A stretch of 64,000 nucleotides of DNA from G963556115 sp963678205 (GCA_963678205.1 OY782760.1:1426001-1490000); one strand, 5' to 3'; numbered from the stretch's first letter, positions 8,857 through 17,742 are shown. Notes: generated by a model from the sequence alone, not told the origin. A program made the numbers and translations.

Positions 8857-10365
8857 ATGTCTAACGATAAAGAATTTATAAAATTAAATAATATAACAAA
8901 AGTCTTTCCGGGCGTTCTTGCTCTTGACAATGTTTCAATGTCACTAAATCCTGGAGAGGTTCATGGTTTATTAGGTGAGAATGGCGCAGGTAAATCTACA
9001 CTTATAAAGTGTATGACTGGCCTTCATAAACCTGATGAGGGAAGTATTGAAATAAATGGTAAAGAGGTAGTATTCAGTAACCTTGCTATGGCAAAAGAGA
9101 TGGGAGTAAGTTGTATTTATCAAGAACTTAATATTGTGCCTGAATTATCAATAACTGATAATGTGTTTCTAGGTCAATATATTAAAGGGCCTGGAGGTGT
9201 CTTGGATTATAAAGAGATGCATAAACAGACAAGAGAAGTTTTGCTAAAACTTGGGCTAGATTTAAATCCAAAAACACAGTTAAATAAGTTGGGTATTGGG
9301 CAACAGCAGATGGTAGAAATTGGGCGTGCTATATTAAAGGATGTTAAGTTTTTGATTATGGATGAACCGACATCAAGCTTGAGTGAGCGTGAAGTAATCG
9401 AGCTTATGAAAGTAGTAAACATTTTGAAAAGCAAGAATGTAGCAATACTTTTTGTATCACATAAACTTGAGGAAGTTTTTGAGATTTGTGATATTGTTAC
9501 AATACTTAGGGATGGAGCGTTGATCAAGACTGAACCAGTTGGTAATATGACTCATGCTTCTTTGATTGAATGTATGGTTGGAAGATCAGTAAGTAATTTA
9601 TTTCCTAAAGAACCTGCGGAAGTAAAAGATGAATTTATTCGAGTAGAGAATTTGACAAGATATGGGGTGTTTGAAGATATATCATTTAGTGTTCATGGTG
9701 GAGAGGTACTAGGTTTTTCTGGTCTGGTAGGAGCTGGTAGAACCGAGTTATTCAGATGTGTTTTTGGCATTGATGAGATTGATGAGGGTAAAATTTATAT
9801 ACACAATAAAGTAGTGAAAGTCTCTAATCCAAGAATCGCAATTGCAAATAAAATTGCTTTTGTTACTGAAGATAGAAAGGGTGAAGGACTCGTTCTGAAT
9901 GAGTCGGTTTATAATAATCTTACTATAAGTTGTATGAAAAAAGTATCTGAAAGAATGCTTTTAAATAATAAGAAGATGAAAAGAATTTCTGAAAGAAATA
10001 TTCGATCTCTGAAAATAAAGACCCCTAATGATGCGACACCTGTGGGGACATTGTCAGGTGGTAATCAGCAAAAGGTGGTAATTGGAAAATGGCTTAATAC
10101 TGAGGCTGACATATATATATTGGATGAGCCTACAAGAGGTATAGACGTAGGGGCTAAGGTTGAAGTTTATAATCTTATCAATGAGTTAGTTGCAAATGGG
10201 AAAGCAGTAATCTTAATATCTTCAGAGCTTCCTGAAATACTAGGGATGTGCGATAGAACAATCGTTATGAGGACTGGTAGAATTACTGGAAATATTGAAA
10301 AAAATAGTCCGCACTTTAATGAAAATGATATTATGAGTGCAGCTTGGGGCAGTGAAATAGCATAA
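8857..10365 (+). CDS. Sugar ABC importer ATPase, two nucleotide-binding domains (RbsA type)
   Basis: The 502-residue protein carries two fused ATPase domains that power sugar uptake from the cytoplasmic side. Domain 1 has Walker A GENGAGKSTLIKC (about residue 40), a signature variant LGIGQQQMVEIGRA and Walker B LIMDEPTSSLSE. Domain 2 has the degenerate Walker A GLVGAGRTEL normal for this family, the signature LSGGNQQKVVIGKW and Walker B ILDEPTRGIDVG. Length and motif pattern match RbsA/MglA proteins. It lies 124 bases after the binding-protein gene, separated by a hairpin. The permease start follows 15 bases after its stop. I see no inactivating change. Confidence 0.94.
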   Translation: MSNDKEFIKLNNITKVFPGVLALDNVSMSLNPGEVHGLLGENGAGKSTLIKCMTGLHKPDEGSIEINGKEVVFSNLAMAKEMGVSCIYQELNIVPELSITDNVFLGQYIKGPGGVLDYKEMHKQTREVLLKLGLDLNPKTQLNKLGIGQQQMVEIGRAILKDVKFLIMDEPTSSLSEREVIELMKVVNILKSKNVAILFVSHKLEEVFEICDIVTILRDGALIKTEPVGNMTHASLIECMVGRSVSNLFPKEPAEVKDEFIRVENLTRYGVFEDISFSVHGGEVLGFSGLVGAGRTELFRCVFGIDEIDEGKIYIHNKVVKVSNPRIAIANKIAFVTEDRKGEGLVLNESVYNNLTISCMKKVSERMLLNNKKMKRISERNIRSLKIKTPNDATPVGTLSGGNQQKVVIGKWLNTEADIYILDEPTRGIDVGAKVEVYNLINELVANGKAVILISSELPEILGMCDRTIVMRTGRITGNIEKNSPHFNENDIMSAAWGSEIA

Positions 10366-10380
10366 TAGGAGGCGTATTAG

Positions 10381-11403
10381 ATGTCTGATAAATTTAACAG
10401 TGTCGCTGTAAAAGAAGTATTATTTAAATTAGCACCTCTACTGTCATTAATAGTACTGTGCTTCTTGTTGTCGCTTGTCTCAAAGAATTTCTTACGATAT
10501 CATAATATGATGAATATTTTAAGACAGGCTTCGACGACAGCTCTTATAGCTCTTGGAATGCTTGTCGTTATTCTTACTGCGGGTATCGACCTGTCAGTTG
10601 GTCCTATTATGGCTCTGTCAATCTGTACTATGGGTGTCATAATGAAATCAACTGGAGTCACTAATTCATTTGTACTTATTACGATATGTTTGTTAGTAGG
10701 TGTTTTTATGGGACTTATAAATGGTCTTTTACTAACAAAATTAAATTTACCTCATCCGTTTATTTCTACTATTGCTACGAGAAATATTGCAAGAGGTGTT
10801 GCGCTAATAATTACTGCAGCAGCGCCAATTGTAAACTTCCCAAAAGCTGTTGAAGTTGCTGGCTCCGGATCTTTAAGCGGTTTCCCATTTGCATTTATAA
10901 TTGTTATGATTTTTTATTTATTTACACATTTCTTTTTAAATCGTACAGTACTTGGGCGTGAAATCTATTCAATCGGCGGCAATAAGGAAGCAGCGGTTTT
11001 ATCTGGAATCAACGTAAAAGCAGTTCTGACTTTTGTATATTGTTTTTCTGGATTAATGTGTGGATGTGCGGGTATTATTTTCGTAGGTCGTGTAGGCGGA
11101 GCTCTCCCTTTAGCAGGCACAACTGCTGATATTGATTCAATTGCTGCAGTTATTATTGGTGGGGCATCATTCTCTGGTGGTAAAGGTACTGTTGCTGGTA
11201 CTATGATAGGTGTATTGTTGATTGCGGTTATAAGAAATGGGCTAATTCTGTTGAAGGCATCTTCAGATATGCAATATGTTGTTATTGGAACAATAATAAT
11301 AATTGCTGTGTTTGCAGATGTTGTAAGAGGTAGAGTTGAAGCAAAAGCACGAAGATTTGCAAAACATAAGTCTATGCATAGCAAAATGGCCGTTGCAAAA
11401 TAG
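10381..11403 (+). CDS. Sugar ABC importer permease (RbsC type)
   Basis: A 340-residue inner-membrane protein with many hydrophobic helices (for example LSLIVLCFLLSLVS, FVLITICLLVGVFMGLING). It carries family signatures: LVVILTAGIDLSVGP near residue 65, GGNKEAAVLSGIN near 200 and AAVIIGGASFSGGKGTV near 260. RbsC-type permeases work as dimers with the double ATPase and a periplasmic binding protein. The start has AGGAGGCGT upstream and lies 15 bases after the ATPase stop, so the two are co-translated. The short basic C-terminal tail is ordinary. iolG follows 43 bases after its stop. Confidence 0.94.
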   Translation: MSDKFNSVAVKEVLFKLAPLLSLIVLCFLLSLVSKNFLRYHNMMNILRQASTTALIALGMLVVILTAGIDLSVGPIMALSICTMGVIMKSTGVTNSFVLITICLLVGVFMGLINGLLLTKLNLPHPFISTIATRNIARGVALIITAAAPIVNFPKAVEVAGSGSLSGFPFAFIIVMIFYLFTHFFLNRTVLGREIYSIGGNKEAAVLSGINVKAVLTFVYCFSGLMCGCAGIIFVGRVGGALPLAGTTADIDSIAAVIIGGASFSGGKGTVAGTMIGVLLIAVIRNGLILLKASSDMQYVVIGTIIIIAVFADVVRGRVEAKARRFAKHKSMHSKMAVAK

Positions 11404-11446
11404 TATTTTAATTAAACATTAAGTAGTTATCTTAGAAGGAGTAGAA

Positions 11447-12451
11447 ATGAAATTAGGTTTAATTGGTGCTGGTAGAATTGGAAAAATTCATGGCCAGGTT
11501 ATTATGAACAGCATTCCTGAAGCTGAAATTGTGATGGTATCAGATGTATATCTAAAAGGAGCTAAAGAGTGGGCTGCCCAAGTTGGTATTGAAAAGGTAA
11601 CTGATGATTATAATGAGTTATTGGCTAATCCCGAAATTGATGCTGTTTTAATTTGTTCGTCAACTGATACACATGCAGACATTATTATTGCAAGTGCAAA
11701 AGCAGGTAAGCATATATTTTGCGAGAAACCAATTGATTTTAATACTGACAAGATTAGGTTGGCTCTTGAAGAGGTAAAAAAAGCTGGCGTCAAGTTCCAG
11801 GTAGGATTTAATCGAAGGTTTGACCATAATTTTTCCAAGGTAAGAGAAGCCGTAACAGATGGAAAAATTGGCGATGTACATATTGTAAAAGTGACTTCAC
11901 GTGATTGCTCTCCTCCTCCTGTTGAGTATGTAAAAGTTTCTGGTGGCATATTCCTAGATATGATGATCCATGATTTTGATATGATTAGATTCTTGTGTGG
12001 AAGTGAAGCTGAAGAAGTCTTTGCATATGGATCTGTACTTGTAGATGAAGGTATTGGGAAAGCCGGTGATGTTGATACCGCAATTGTAACTATTAAATTT
12101 AAGAATGGAGCCCTCGGAGTAATTGATAACTCTCGTGAAGCAGTTTACGGCTATGACCAGAGGGTAGAAGTATTTGGTAATAAGGGGGTCGTTGTCGCTG
12201 AGAATGATTATCCAACAAATATCAAGGTTGTAACAAAAGATGCTTCAACAAGTACAACTCCACTGTATTCTTGCTTTGATCGTTATGCTGACTCATATAA
12301 AGTGGAGATTGAAGATTTTGTCAAAGCTGTGGCAGGTAAAATAGACATTCCTGTTGTTGGTAATGATGGTTTGGCATCTGTACTTGTTGCTCTTGCTGCT
12401 CAAAAATCTCTTGAAGAAAACAGGCCAATAAAAGTTTCTGAAATACAATAA
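11447..12451 (+). CDS. iolG: IolG, inositol 2-dehydrogenase (Gfo/Idh/MocA family)
   Basis: The 334-residue enzyme oxidises myo-inositol to 2-keto-myo-inositol with NAD+, the first step of the pathway served by IolE and IolD. The Rossmann motif GLIGAGRIGKIHG is at residues 4-16. The EKP catalytic/cofactor motif is at 93-95, followed by FNRRFD. The metal-free active site D171-x3-H175 lies in GGIFLDMMIHDFDM. The C-terminal substrate-binding sheet is complete. The start ATG has GAAGGAG upstream. It follows the importer permease and precedes a TIM-barrel gene by 10 bases. Other Gfo/Idh dehydrogenases share these motifs, but the nearby iolD and iolE make inositol the most likely substrate. Confidence 0.88.
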   Translation: MKLGLIGAGRIGKIHGQVIMNSIPEAEIVMVSDVYLKGAKEWAAQVGIEKVTDDYNELLANPEIDAVLICSSTDTHADIIIASAKAGKHIFCEKPIDFNTDKIRLALEEVKKAGVKFQVGFNRRFDHNFSKVREAVTDGKIGDVHIVKVTSRDCSPPPVEYVKVSGGIFLDMMIHDFDMIRFLCGSEAEEVFAYGSVLVDEGIGKAGDVDTAIVTIKFKNGALGVIDNSREAVYGYDQRVEVFGNKGVVVAENDYPTNIKVVTKDASTSTTPLYSCFDRYADSYKVEIEDFVKAVAGKIDIPVVGNDGLASVLVALAAQKSLEENRPIKVSEIQ

Positions 12452-12461
12452 GGAGAGTGCA

Positions 12462-13247
12462 ATGATTAAGTCACTTTGTCTCTGGTCTTTTTTTCAGAAA
12501 TATGATTTTTATGACAGATTCGAAAAAGCAAAAGAAGCAGGTTATACACATGTTGAATTTTCGGATTGGGATGGAAAAGATCTGTGTAAAATCAAATCAT
12601 TGCTTGATAAATATGATTTAACATTAACTGGGTTTTCCGGTGATATGAATTTATCCATAATTGATATAGACCATACAAAAAGATATATTGACTATGTTAA
12701 GAAATCTATTGATGCGGCAAAATTTTTAGAATGTAAAAATTTAATAATACATTCTAATGGATTAGGCGAAGGTGGAGTAATTCTTAACGATTATGCAGAG
12801 AAGTCTTTTGCAGAGAAAATGGCTGTTATGGCAGGTGCTCTCGTTAGACTGGCTCCAATTGCCGAAGATGCAGGCATAACTCTAAATTTGGAAGCTCTTA
12901 ACATTGAAAAGGATCATAAAGGTTGCTTCTTAGCATATACTAGAGATTCTGTTGCTGCCGTAATTCCTGCAATGAGTCCAAATATTAAAATCAATTATGA
13001 TATTTATCACATGCAACTCAGTGAAGGGAAGCTTGTAAATACTTTAACCGAGTGTATTGATCATATTGGTTATATTCATATTGCCGATGTCCCAGGCAGA
13101 GCAGAGCCAGGGACAGGTGAGATAAATTTTGAGATAATCTGGAAAACTCTTAAAGAGTTAAAGTATGCTGGTCCTGTTGGATTTGAGTTAATTCCATCTG
13201 GAAGTAATGAGGTAGAAATAGCTAGTCAATTATTGACTTTATTTTAA
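12462..13247 (+). CDS. Hydroxypyruvate isomerase-like TIM-barrel protein
   Basis: A 261-residue xylose-isomerase-like TIM barrel. The segment YIHIADVPGRAEPGTGEINF (about residues 206-225) is typical of the Hyi/OtnI hydroxypyruvate and 2-oxo-tetronate isomerase branch. Probable metal ligands are the glutamates in TLNLEALNIEKDHKG and GFELIPSG, and NYDIYHMQ. These enzymes interconvert carbonyl sugars in the cytoplasm. It starts 10 bases after iolG with AGGAGAG upstream, so it belongs to the inositol operon. By position it might act as an inosose isomerase like IolI, although IolI itself is more distant. A strong terminator follows. Confidence 0.75.
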   Translation: MIKSLCLWSFFQKYDFYDRFEKAKEAGYTHVEFSDWDGKDLCKIKSLLDKYDLTLTGFSGDMNLSIIDIDHTKRYIDYVKKSIDAAKFLECKNLIIHSNGLGEGGVILNDYAEKSFAEKMAVMAGALVRLAPIAEDAGITLNLEALNIEKDHKGCFLAYTRDSVAAVIPAMSPNIKINYDIYHMQLSEGKLVNTLTECIDHIGYIHIADVPGRAEPGTGEINFEIIWKTLKELKYAGPVGFELIPSGSNEVEIASQLLTLF

Positions 13248-13279
13248 ATTTTATAGATTTATTTAGCAGTTATTAGTGT

Positions 13280-13315
13280 AAATAAACGGTTGATTATCTG
13301 ATCAACCGTTTATTT
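13280..13315 (+). terminator. Rho-independent terminator of the importer-iolG operon
   Basis: Perfect 15-base arms (AAATAAACGGTTGAT and its complement) around a 6-base loop, starting 32 bases after the stop of the isomerase gene. The AT flanks supply the A- and T-rich tracts. Confidence 0.85.
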
Positions 13316-13347
13316 ATAATAATAAAAGTAATATGCAGTATTTAATT

Positions 13348-13554
13348 TCATGCCCTTAAATTATTAAGAATACCCAGAAGGAATTGTGCGTCTTTATTGC
13401 TGAAATCTGCTTCTTGTTGTATTTCGTTTAAGAACACAACTTTTTTGATGAAATCAATTATATGAATAGCTTTATTTATAAAAAGTAATGAATAGCTGGT
13501 GGCGATTATGGCGAGAATAATAATGGCGATTATATATTTTGATTTTAAAATCAA
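13348..13554 (-). CDS. Small hypothetical protein with one membrane helix
   Basis: A possible 68-residue protein with a basic N-terminus, one strongly hydrophobic helix (IIAIIILAIIATSYSLLFI) and a mixed-charge tail. The only available start is TTG, because an in-frame stop lies just upstream, and no ribosome-binding site is evident. It lies alone between two terminator hairpins, so it would need its own promoter. I do not recognise it. It may be a chance ORF or the tail of a decayed membrane protein. Confidence 0.25.
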   Translation of the reverse strand: MILKSKYIIAIIILAIIATSYSLLFINKAIHIIDFIKKVVFLNEIQQEADFSNKDAQFLLGILNNLRA

Positions 13555-13759
13555 GTATGTTGGTATTTATGTGAGAAAAATTTTAATAATTTTAATCAAA
13601 CAATAAGATATAGGGATATGGATTACCCATTTGGTTTGTGTGGTCAGTGTGAGCTTGAGTGGGTTATCAAATAGGTGATGTTGATGGGAATGTTCGCTGG
13701 GTATTGTATGGAGGTTGTGCGGTTGTCTTCAAAATCTTTGTGTAATTAATCTAATAATT

Positions 13760-13793
13760 AACTATGGGGTAGACAAATGTCTACCCCATAGTT
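13760..13793 (-). terminator. Strong stem-loop downstream of the phnA-like gene
   Basis: AACTATGGGGTAGAC and its perfect 15-base complement enclose the loop AAAT. It lies 110 bases past the stop of the minus-strand PhnA-like gene, so it most likely ends that transcript. The T-run is poor on both sides. Confidence 0.65.
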
Positions 13794-13902
13794 CAAGTTA
13801 AACTTTCTGTAATTATATTTGTCGGGTAGTTGATTTATGGGATCTCTCTGTACATAAAAACATTTGGTTTTATGGTGGACTGGTGTATATTACAGGCGGT
13901 CT

Positions 13903-14235
13903 TCAGGCTTTTTTCACGAATTCTGATTTTAGCATCATAGCACCAACACCGTCAATCTTGCAATCAATATCATGGTCGCCTTCAACAAGTCGTATATTTT
14001 TAACCTTTGTTCCGGCTTTGATTTTAGATGAGCTGCCTTTGATTTTAAGGTCTTTAGTAAGAGTTACAGTGTCACCATCTTGAAGAATCGTACCATTAGC
14101 ATCTTTATATACTTTTTCATCGTAAGTTTCATTTTCTTGAGTCCACTCGTGGGCACATTCGGGGCATACATACATATCCATATCTTCATATGTATATTCA
14201 CCGTTACATTTTGGGCAACTTGGTAGTGCGCTCAT
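13903..14235 (-). CDS. yjdM: PhnA/YjdM-family zinc-ribbon protein
   Basis: The 110-residue protein begins MSALPSCPKCNGEYTYED and carries a second CxxC in YVCPECAHEW, making a zinc ribbon at residues 7-29. The conserved PhnA domain follows (KDANGTILQDGDTVTLTKDL, then KIKAGTKVKNIRLVEGDHDI). The length is normal for YjdM (formerly PhnA) of E. coli. Despite the old name it is not established as an enzyme of phosphonate use, and its function remains uncertain. Upstream of the ATG the sequence reads AGGAGTAAAA. It stands alone, with no phosphonate genes nearby. Confidence 0.92.
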   Translation of the reverse strand: MSALPSCPKCNGEYTYEDMDMYVCPECAHEWTQENETYDEKVYKDANGTILQDGDTVTLTKDLKIKGSSSKIKAGTKVKNIRLVEGDHDIDCKIDGVGAMMLKSEFVKKA

Positions 14236-14407
14236 TTTTACTCCTATTCAGTGTTATCATCTATAGTAAATTCGAGCTACAAGTTTAACGTAATCGTAAA
14301 TAAAAGCAAGAAGGATGTAAATTTTTTATCTTACAGATTTGATATTTGAGAGTGATAAAATAGTACAAGCACTTATGAATGAATAATTATATAGGGAGGA
14401 GTGATCT

Positions 14408-14437
14408 ATGATAAATTCTGTAGGGCTTATGATATGA
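14408..14437 (+). other. Nine-codon mini-ORF with a strong ribosome-binding site
   Basis: AGGGAGGAG at about 14393 is followed by ATG and eight more codons (MINSVGLMI) before TGA. A hairpin follows at 14458, but no plus-strand gene lies downstream. It could be a leader-like relic or the 5' end of a lost gene, or the match could be coincidence. Confidence 0.25.
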
Positions 14438-14457
14438 GTCTTCAATAATGCATTTGA

Positions 14458-14501
14458 AAAATACTAAGTCGCTATCAGATTTAATAACGACTTAGTATTT
14501 T
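14458..14501 (-). terminator. Terminator of the dhaL-containing operon
   Basis: AAAATACTAAGTCG and its perfect complement enclose a 16-base loop, eight bases beyond the dhaL stop on the minus strand. The minus-strand stem ends in TTTTT, consistent with a Rho-independent terminator. Confidence 0.75.
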
Positions 14502-14509
14502 AAATAGTA

Positions 14510-15151
14510 TTATGAAATTAGTTTTATTGTTTCTGAAGCCATTGTAAGTAGAATTAAGCAACAAGAAGCAGAGCCAGCATCTAAAACGCCTTTTGACCTT
14601 TCTCCTAATCGTGCAGCTCTTCCTAATTTTGCAATCATATCAACTGTTGAATCCTTACCCTTTTGGGCTGCTTCTGACATTGTATTCAGTGCTGTAATGA
14701 AATCTGCTCCGTCAGCAATAGCATTATTATAAGCTTTGGCCGCCGGTGCTAGACAATCATATAGCGTTTTGTCACCGAGTTTTGCCCCAGCAAGGGATGA
14801 TACTCCATCTGCTGCTGCATTTAACATCTTACCAAAAGTTTCTGCATCAATAACCTCAAGACCCGAACAGGATTTTGCCATTTCTCTAAAAAATGTCCCA
14901 TAAATAGGGCCCATGGAACCACCAATCTCAGTAAGTAGGATTCTGCCCAGTGTTTTGAGCCCATCGCTCAAGCTAATGCTTTGACCATCAAGTCTTTTTT
15001 CGCATAAAGTAAAACCTTTATTCATGTTTATACCATGGTCACCATCTCCAATTGCTCCATCAATTTCGCTCAAGTAATTTTTATTATCTTGTATAATCTT
15101 TATTAAGCTATAAACAATTACTCCACCATCACTATTTTTGAAAGACTCCAT
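14510..15151 (-). CDS. dhaL: DhaL-type kinase subunit (ADP/ATP-binding; likely tetrulose kinase)
   Basis: The 213-residue all-helical subunit binds nucleotide and passes phosphate to the sugar held by DhaK. The Mg-nucleotide motif IGDGDHGINM (about residues 33-42) and GGSMGPIYGTFFREM (about 77-91) are intact. The end reads GERSKGVLDAGSASCCLIL, where family members usually have DPGAxS, a mild variant. No DhaM phosphotransfer subunit is present, so the pair may use ATP directly, like the fused DAK kinases, rather than PEP. The start has AAAGGAAAT upstream. It is the last gene of the left arm, after rpiB, and is followed by a terminator. Erythrulose is favoured over dihydroxyacetone by context only. 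Confidence 0.87.
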   Translation of the reverse strand: MESFKNSDGGVIVYSLIKIIQDNKNYLSEIDGAIGDGDHGINMNKGFTLCEKRLDGQSISLSDGLKTLGRILLTEIGGSMGPIYGTFFREMAKSCSGLEVIDAETFGKMLNAAADGVSSLAGAKLGDKTLYDCLAPAAKAYNNAIADGADFITALNTMSEAAQKGKDSTVDMIAKLGRAARLGERSKGVLDAGSASCCLILLTMASETIKLIS

Positions 15152-15187
15152 AATTATTTCCTTTGATTAATGTATAAAGTTGTAGAA

Positions 15188-15643
15188 TTAGACGACACGG
15201 TATTTACAATCATACTCCATAATGCGCTTGATTTTATCGCCTGATGGACAATCAACATAGTGTGATTCAAGCCATGTGTCAATAATCTTCTTGCCAAGTT
15301 CGATGCCAATGACTCTTGCTCCAAGAGTTATAATATGAGCATTATTACTTTTTGCCGCTCTTTCTGCAGAAAATACATCATGACACTGAGCAGCTCTGAT
15401 TCCAGGAACTTTATTTGCTGTCATTGCCATGCCAATACCTGTACCGCAGAATAATATTCCACGCTCTGCCTCTCCTGCAAGTATCTTCTCGGCTACTGTA
15501 TTTGCAACGTCTGGGTATAAAATTGGGTTTGTATTATATACACCACAATCTATTACTTCATAATTGTTATTTATTAAGTGCTCTTTAACCAGTTCTTTAA
15601 AATCGAAAGCGGCTTCATCACACCCTATTAAGATCTTAGTCAT
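15188..15643 (-). CDS. rpiB: RpiB/LacAB-family sugar-phosphate isomerase
   Basis: The 151-residue protein has the family N-terminus MTKILIGCDEAAFDFKELV, the catalytic-loop segment GILFCGTGIGMAMTANKVPG (about 70-89) and AKSNNAHIITLGARVIG (about 101-117). These enzymes isomerise aldose and ketose phosphates. In tetritol pathways RpiB homologues (EryI, DerI) convert erythrulose 4-phosphate to erythrose 4-phosphate. The ATG at 15643 is chosen because GGAG lies just upstream, inside a longer open frame starting at 15655. It sits between dhaK and dhaL, 77 bases after dhaK. A plain ribose-5-phosphate isomerase or an allose enzyme is also possible. Confidence 0.88.
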   Translation of the reverse strand: MTKILIGCDEAAFDFKELVKEHLINNNYEVIDCGVYNTNPILYPDVANTVAEKILAGEAERGILFCGTGIGMAMTANKVPGIRAAQCHDVFSAERAAKSNNAHIITLGARVIGIELGKKIIDTWLESHYVDCPSGDKIKRIMEYDCKYRVV

Positions 15644-15731
15644 GCGTAACTCCATATAATTAAAAATTATAGTGTTAAATATGAGAATTTATGTACGGTT
15701 GAGTTTTTTTAACACTAATTATTAAACCTTT

Positions 15732-16739
15732 TTATTTTCTTGTAAATTGAGTAATTCCCATAGACTCACATTCCATATCAATAAGTGTTTTAAGTTCTTC
15801 ATCTAGTTTCATTATGCTCAAAGTAACACCAACCATCTCTAATGAAGTAAAATAATTACCAACGTACTGATGGTACACTGTAATTCCTTTTTCTTTTAAA
15901 AGTTCCTCAACTTTGTTATAAAAAATATATAATTCCATTACTGGTGTAGCGCCAAGACCGGACACAATAACCGCGACCTCATCACCTTCAACAAACGGCT
16001 TGTCTGGTAAAATAGTATTGACAGCTTCTTCAGCCATTTCATCTGCTGTTTTTAGCTTTTCTACTTTTATTCCTGGTTCACCGTGGTGCCCAATACCAAC
16101 TTCCATTGTACCGTCTTCTATAGTAAAATTAGGCTTGCCATTAGCCGGTAGTGTACATGGTGCTAAGCCAATACCAATACTTCTGGTGTTATCAATTGCT
16201 TTTTGACTCGCATTGATAACTTCATCAAGCGATGCTCCTGTTGCAGCTTTAGCTCCCCCAACCTTCCACATGAATATTTCACCAGCAACTCCACGTCGTT
16301 TATCAAGTTCTGTTTTAGGGGCAGAAGGTACATCATCATTTGCTACTACTGTTTTAACATTAATACCGTCTTCTTCGGCTAATTCGATAGCCATTTTTAC
16401 ATTCATGTTGTCGCCTGCATAATTTCCGTAAAGGCAAGCTACACCGGCACCTGCATCAGCTTCAACCATAGCATTATAAAAACTCTTGGCTGTAGGAGAT
16501 GAAAATAATTCACCAACAGCAACTGCATCTACCAAATTTTTACCTATATATCCGATAAATGCTGGTTTATGTCCAGATCCCCCACCGGTAATAACTCCAA
16601 CCTTACCTTTTATTGGAGTGTCCTTGTATTTCAATACTCGTTCATCGGTTGTAGGCGTTAAAATGTCCCTATGAGCTTTTGCGAAGCCCTTTAACATATC
16701 TTCAACGACCATGTCTGGTATATTTATTATTCTTTGCAT
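15732..16739 (-). CDS. dhaK: DhaK-type kinase subunit (ketose-binding; likely tetrulose kinase)
   Basis: The 335-residue subunit binds a short ketose covalently through a histidine. The N-terminus MQRIINIPDMVVEDMLKGFA is typical. GVITGGGSGHKPAFIGYIG (about residues 46-64) has lysine where most dihydroxyacetone kinases have glutamate (GHEPA). The covalent histidine is in VGIGHHGEPGI (about 210). The ATG at 16739 is preferred over one seven codons upstream because AAAGGATTAC precedes it. It heads the dhaK-rpiB-dhaL group. In Mycobacterium smegmatis, DhaK-type kinases (DerK, LerK) phosphorylate erythrulose, which fits the neighbours here. Dihydroxyacetone remains a possible substrate. Confidence 0.9.
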   Translation of the reverse strand: MQRIINIPDMVVEDMLKGFAKAHRDILTPTTDERVLKYKDTPIKGKVGVITGGGSGHKPAFIGYIGKNLVDAVAVGELFSSPTAKSFYNAMVEADAGAGVACLYGNYAGDNMNVKMAIELAEEDGINVKTVVANDDVPSAPKTELDKRRGVAGEIFMWKVGGAKAATGASLDEVINASQKAIDNTRSIGIGLAPCTLPANGKPNFTIEDGTMEVGIGHHGEPGIKVEKLKTADEMAEEAVNTILPDKPFVEGDEVAVIVSGLGATPVMELYIFYNKVEELLKEKGITVYHQYVGNYFTSLEMVGVTLSIMKLDEELKTLIDMECESMGITQFTRK

Positions 16740-16965
16740 TGTAATCCTTTCTATAAACAAACAAGTCTTATATATAATTGTGAATGTGTTGCTATATAAA
16801 CTACTGTAACTGAACAGCTTTAATTGAATTTAAATTTTTGATGACATCATGTATCGATTTAATGAAATCTTTGTTGTAAGTAGGTTTTATGGTTTATTAT
16901 TAAGGATATTGAAATAAGTTGGATATCACATTTTAAGTTAAGCTATAAGATTCAAACCATGTGAC

Positions 16966-17742
16966 TTAATAGATTGTGTATCCTCCGTCAATTTTAATAT
17001 CTGCACCGGTAATTAGTGATGCTGCATCGCTTACTAAAAATGCAACTACTGCTGCAACTTCTTCTGGCTGACCAAAGCGTCCAAGTGGTATTTTGCGCTT
17101 CATTGCTTCTCCAACTTCACCAGCCCAGGCCTTTTTACCAAGCTCAGTTTCAATAACAGTTGGTGACACCGAATTAACATTAATATTATATTGCCCCCAT
17201 TCATACGCTAATGTTTTTGTCATTGATACAATAGCTGCTTTACTTGCACAATATGCCACATGGTTGTCCAAAGCGACAGAAGCTGCCTGTGAAGCAGTAT
17301 TGACGATTTTGCCGCCATTGCCTCTTGCAATCATTTTTTTTCCAAAAGCTTGTGATATATAAAAGTGTGCAGTTAAGTTTACATCGATAGTTTTTTGCCA
17401 TTCTTTATGGGAGAGTTTTTCTGCGTCATTAAGAAAGACAACGCCGGCATTGTTGACTAGAATGTCAATACCGTTAAATTCATCCCAAGCTTTATTTGCG
17501 AAATTCTCAATTTGGTCTTCATCAGAAAGGTCTACTATTAGCCCTATACACTTCCTGTCATATTTTCTTGATAACTCAGAAGCGGTATCATAGATACTTT
17601 CTGATATATCACCAATAATCACATCTGCGCCTTTTTTCATTAAAAGCTCTACAATAGCTTTTCCAATACCTGCGCCGCCCCCAGTAACTACTGCTGTTTT
17701 TCCGCTCACTCCAAAATTAATGTCAAAACCTTTATATTCCAT
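16966..17742 (-). CDS. SDR-family polyol dehydrogenase (D-threitol/glycerol dehydrogenase-like)
   Basis: A 258-residue short-chain dehydrogenase that would oxidise a polyol hydroxyl with NAD(P)+. The cofactor motif TGGGAGIGKAI is at about residues 20-30, LVNNAGVVF near 95, the catalytic serine in IVNTASQAAS and YCASK near 165, and the C-terminus ITGADIKIDGGYTIY is intact. AAAGGAC precedes the ATG. It lies between the importer and dhaK/rpiB/dhaL. A similar SDR-DhaK-DhaL-RpiB grouping is the golD operon of Listeria (glycerol), and the D-threitol dehydrogenase route of mycobacteria also uses an SDR. D-threitol is my preferred substrate, based on the erythritol-type dehydrogenase in the opposite arm. 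Confidence 0.85.
   Translation of the reverse strand: MEYKGFDINFGVSGKTAVVTGGGAGIGKAIVELLMKKGADVIIGDISESIYDTASELSRKYDRKCIGLIVDLSDEDQIENFANKAWDEFNGIDILVNNAGVVFLNDAEKLSHKEWQKTIDVNLTAHFYISQAFGKKMIARGNGGKIVNTASQAASVALDNHVAYCASKAAIVSMTKTLAYEWGQYNINVNSVSPTVIETELGKKAWAGEVGEAMKRKIPLGRFGQPEEVAAVVAFLVSDAASLITGADIKIDGGYTIY

Noticed and set aside
10965..11384. 139-codon minus-strand ORF inside the permease gene
   Set aside because: Antisense shadow of a strongly conserved permease, with no ribosome-binding site or recognisable domain. The same applies to the other antisense ORFs in the window.
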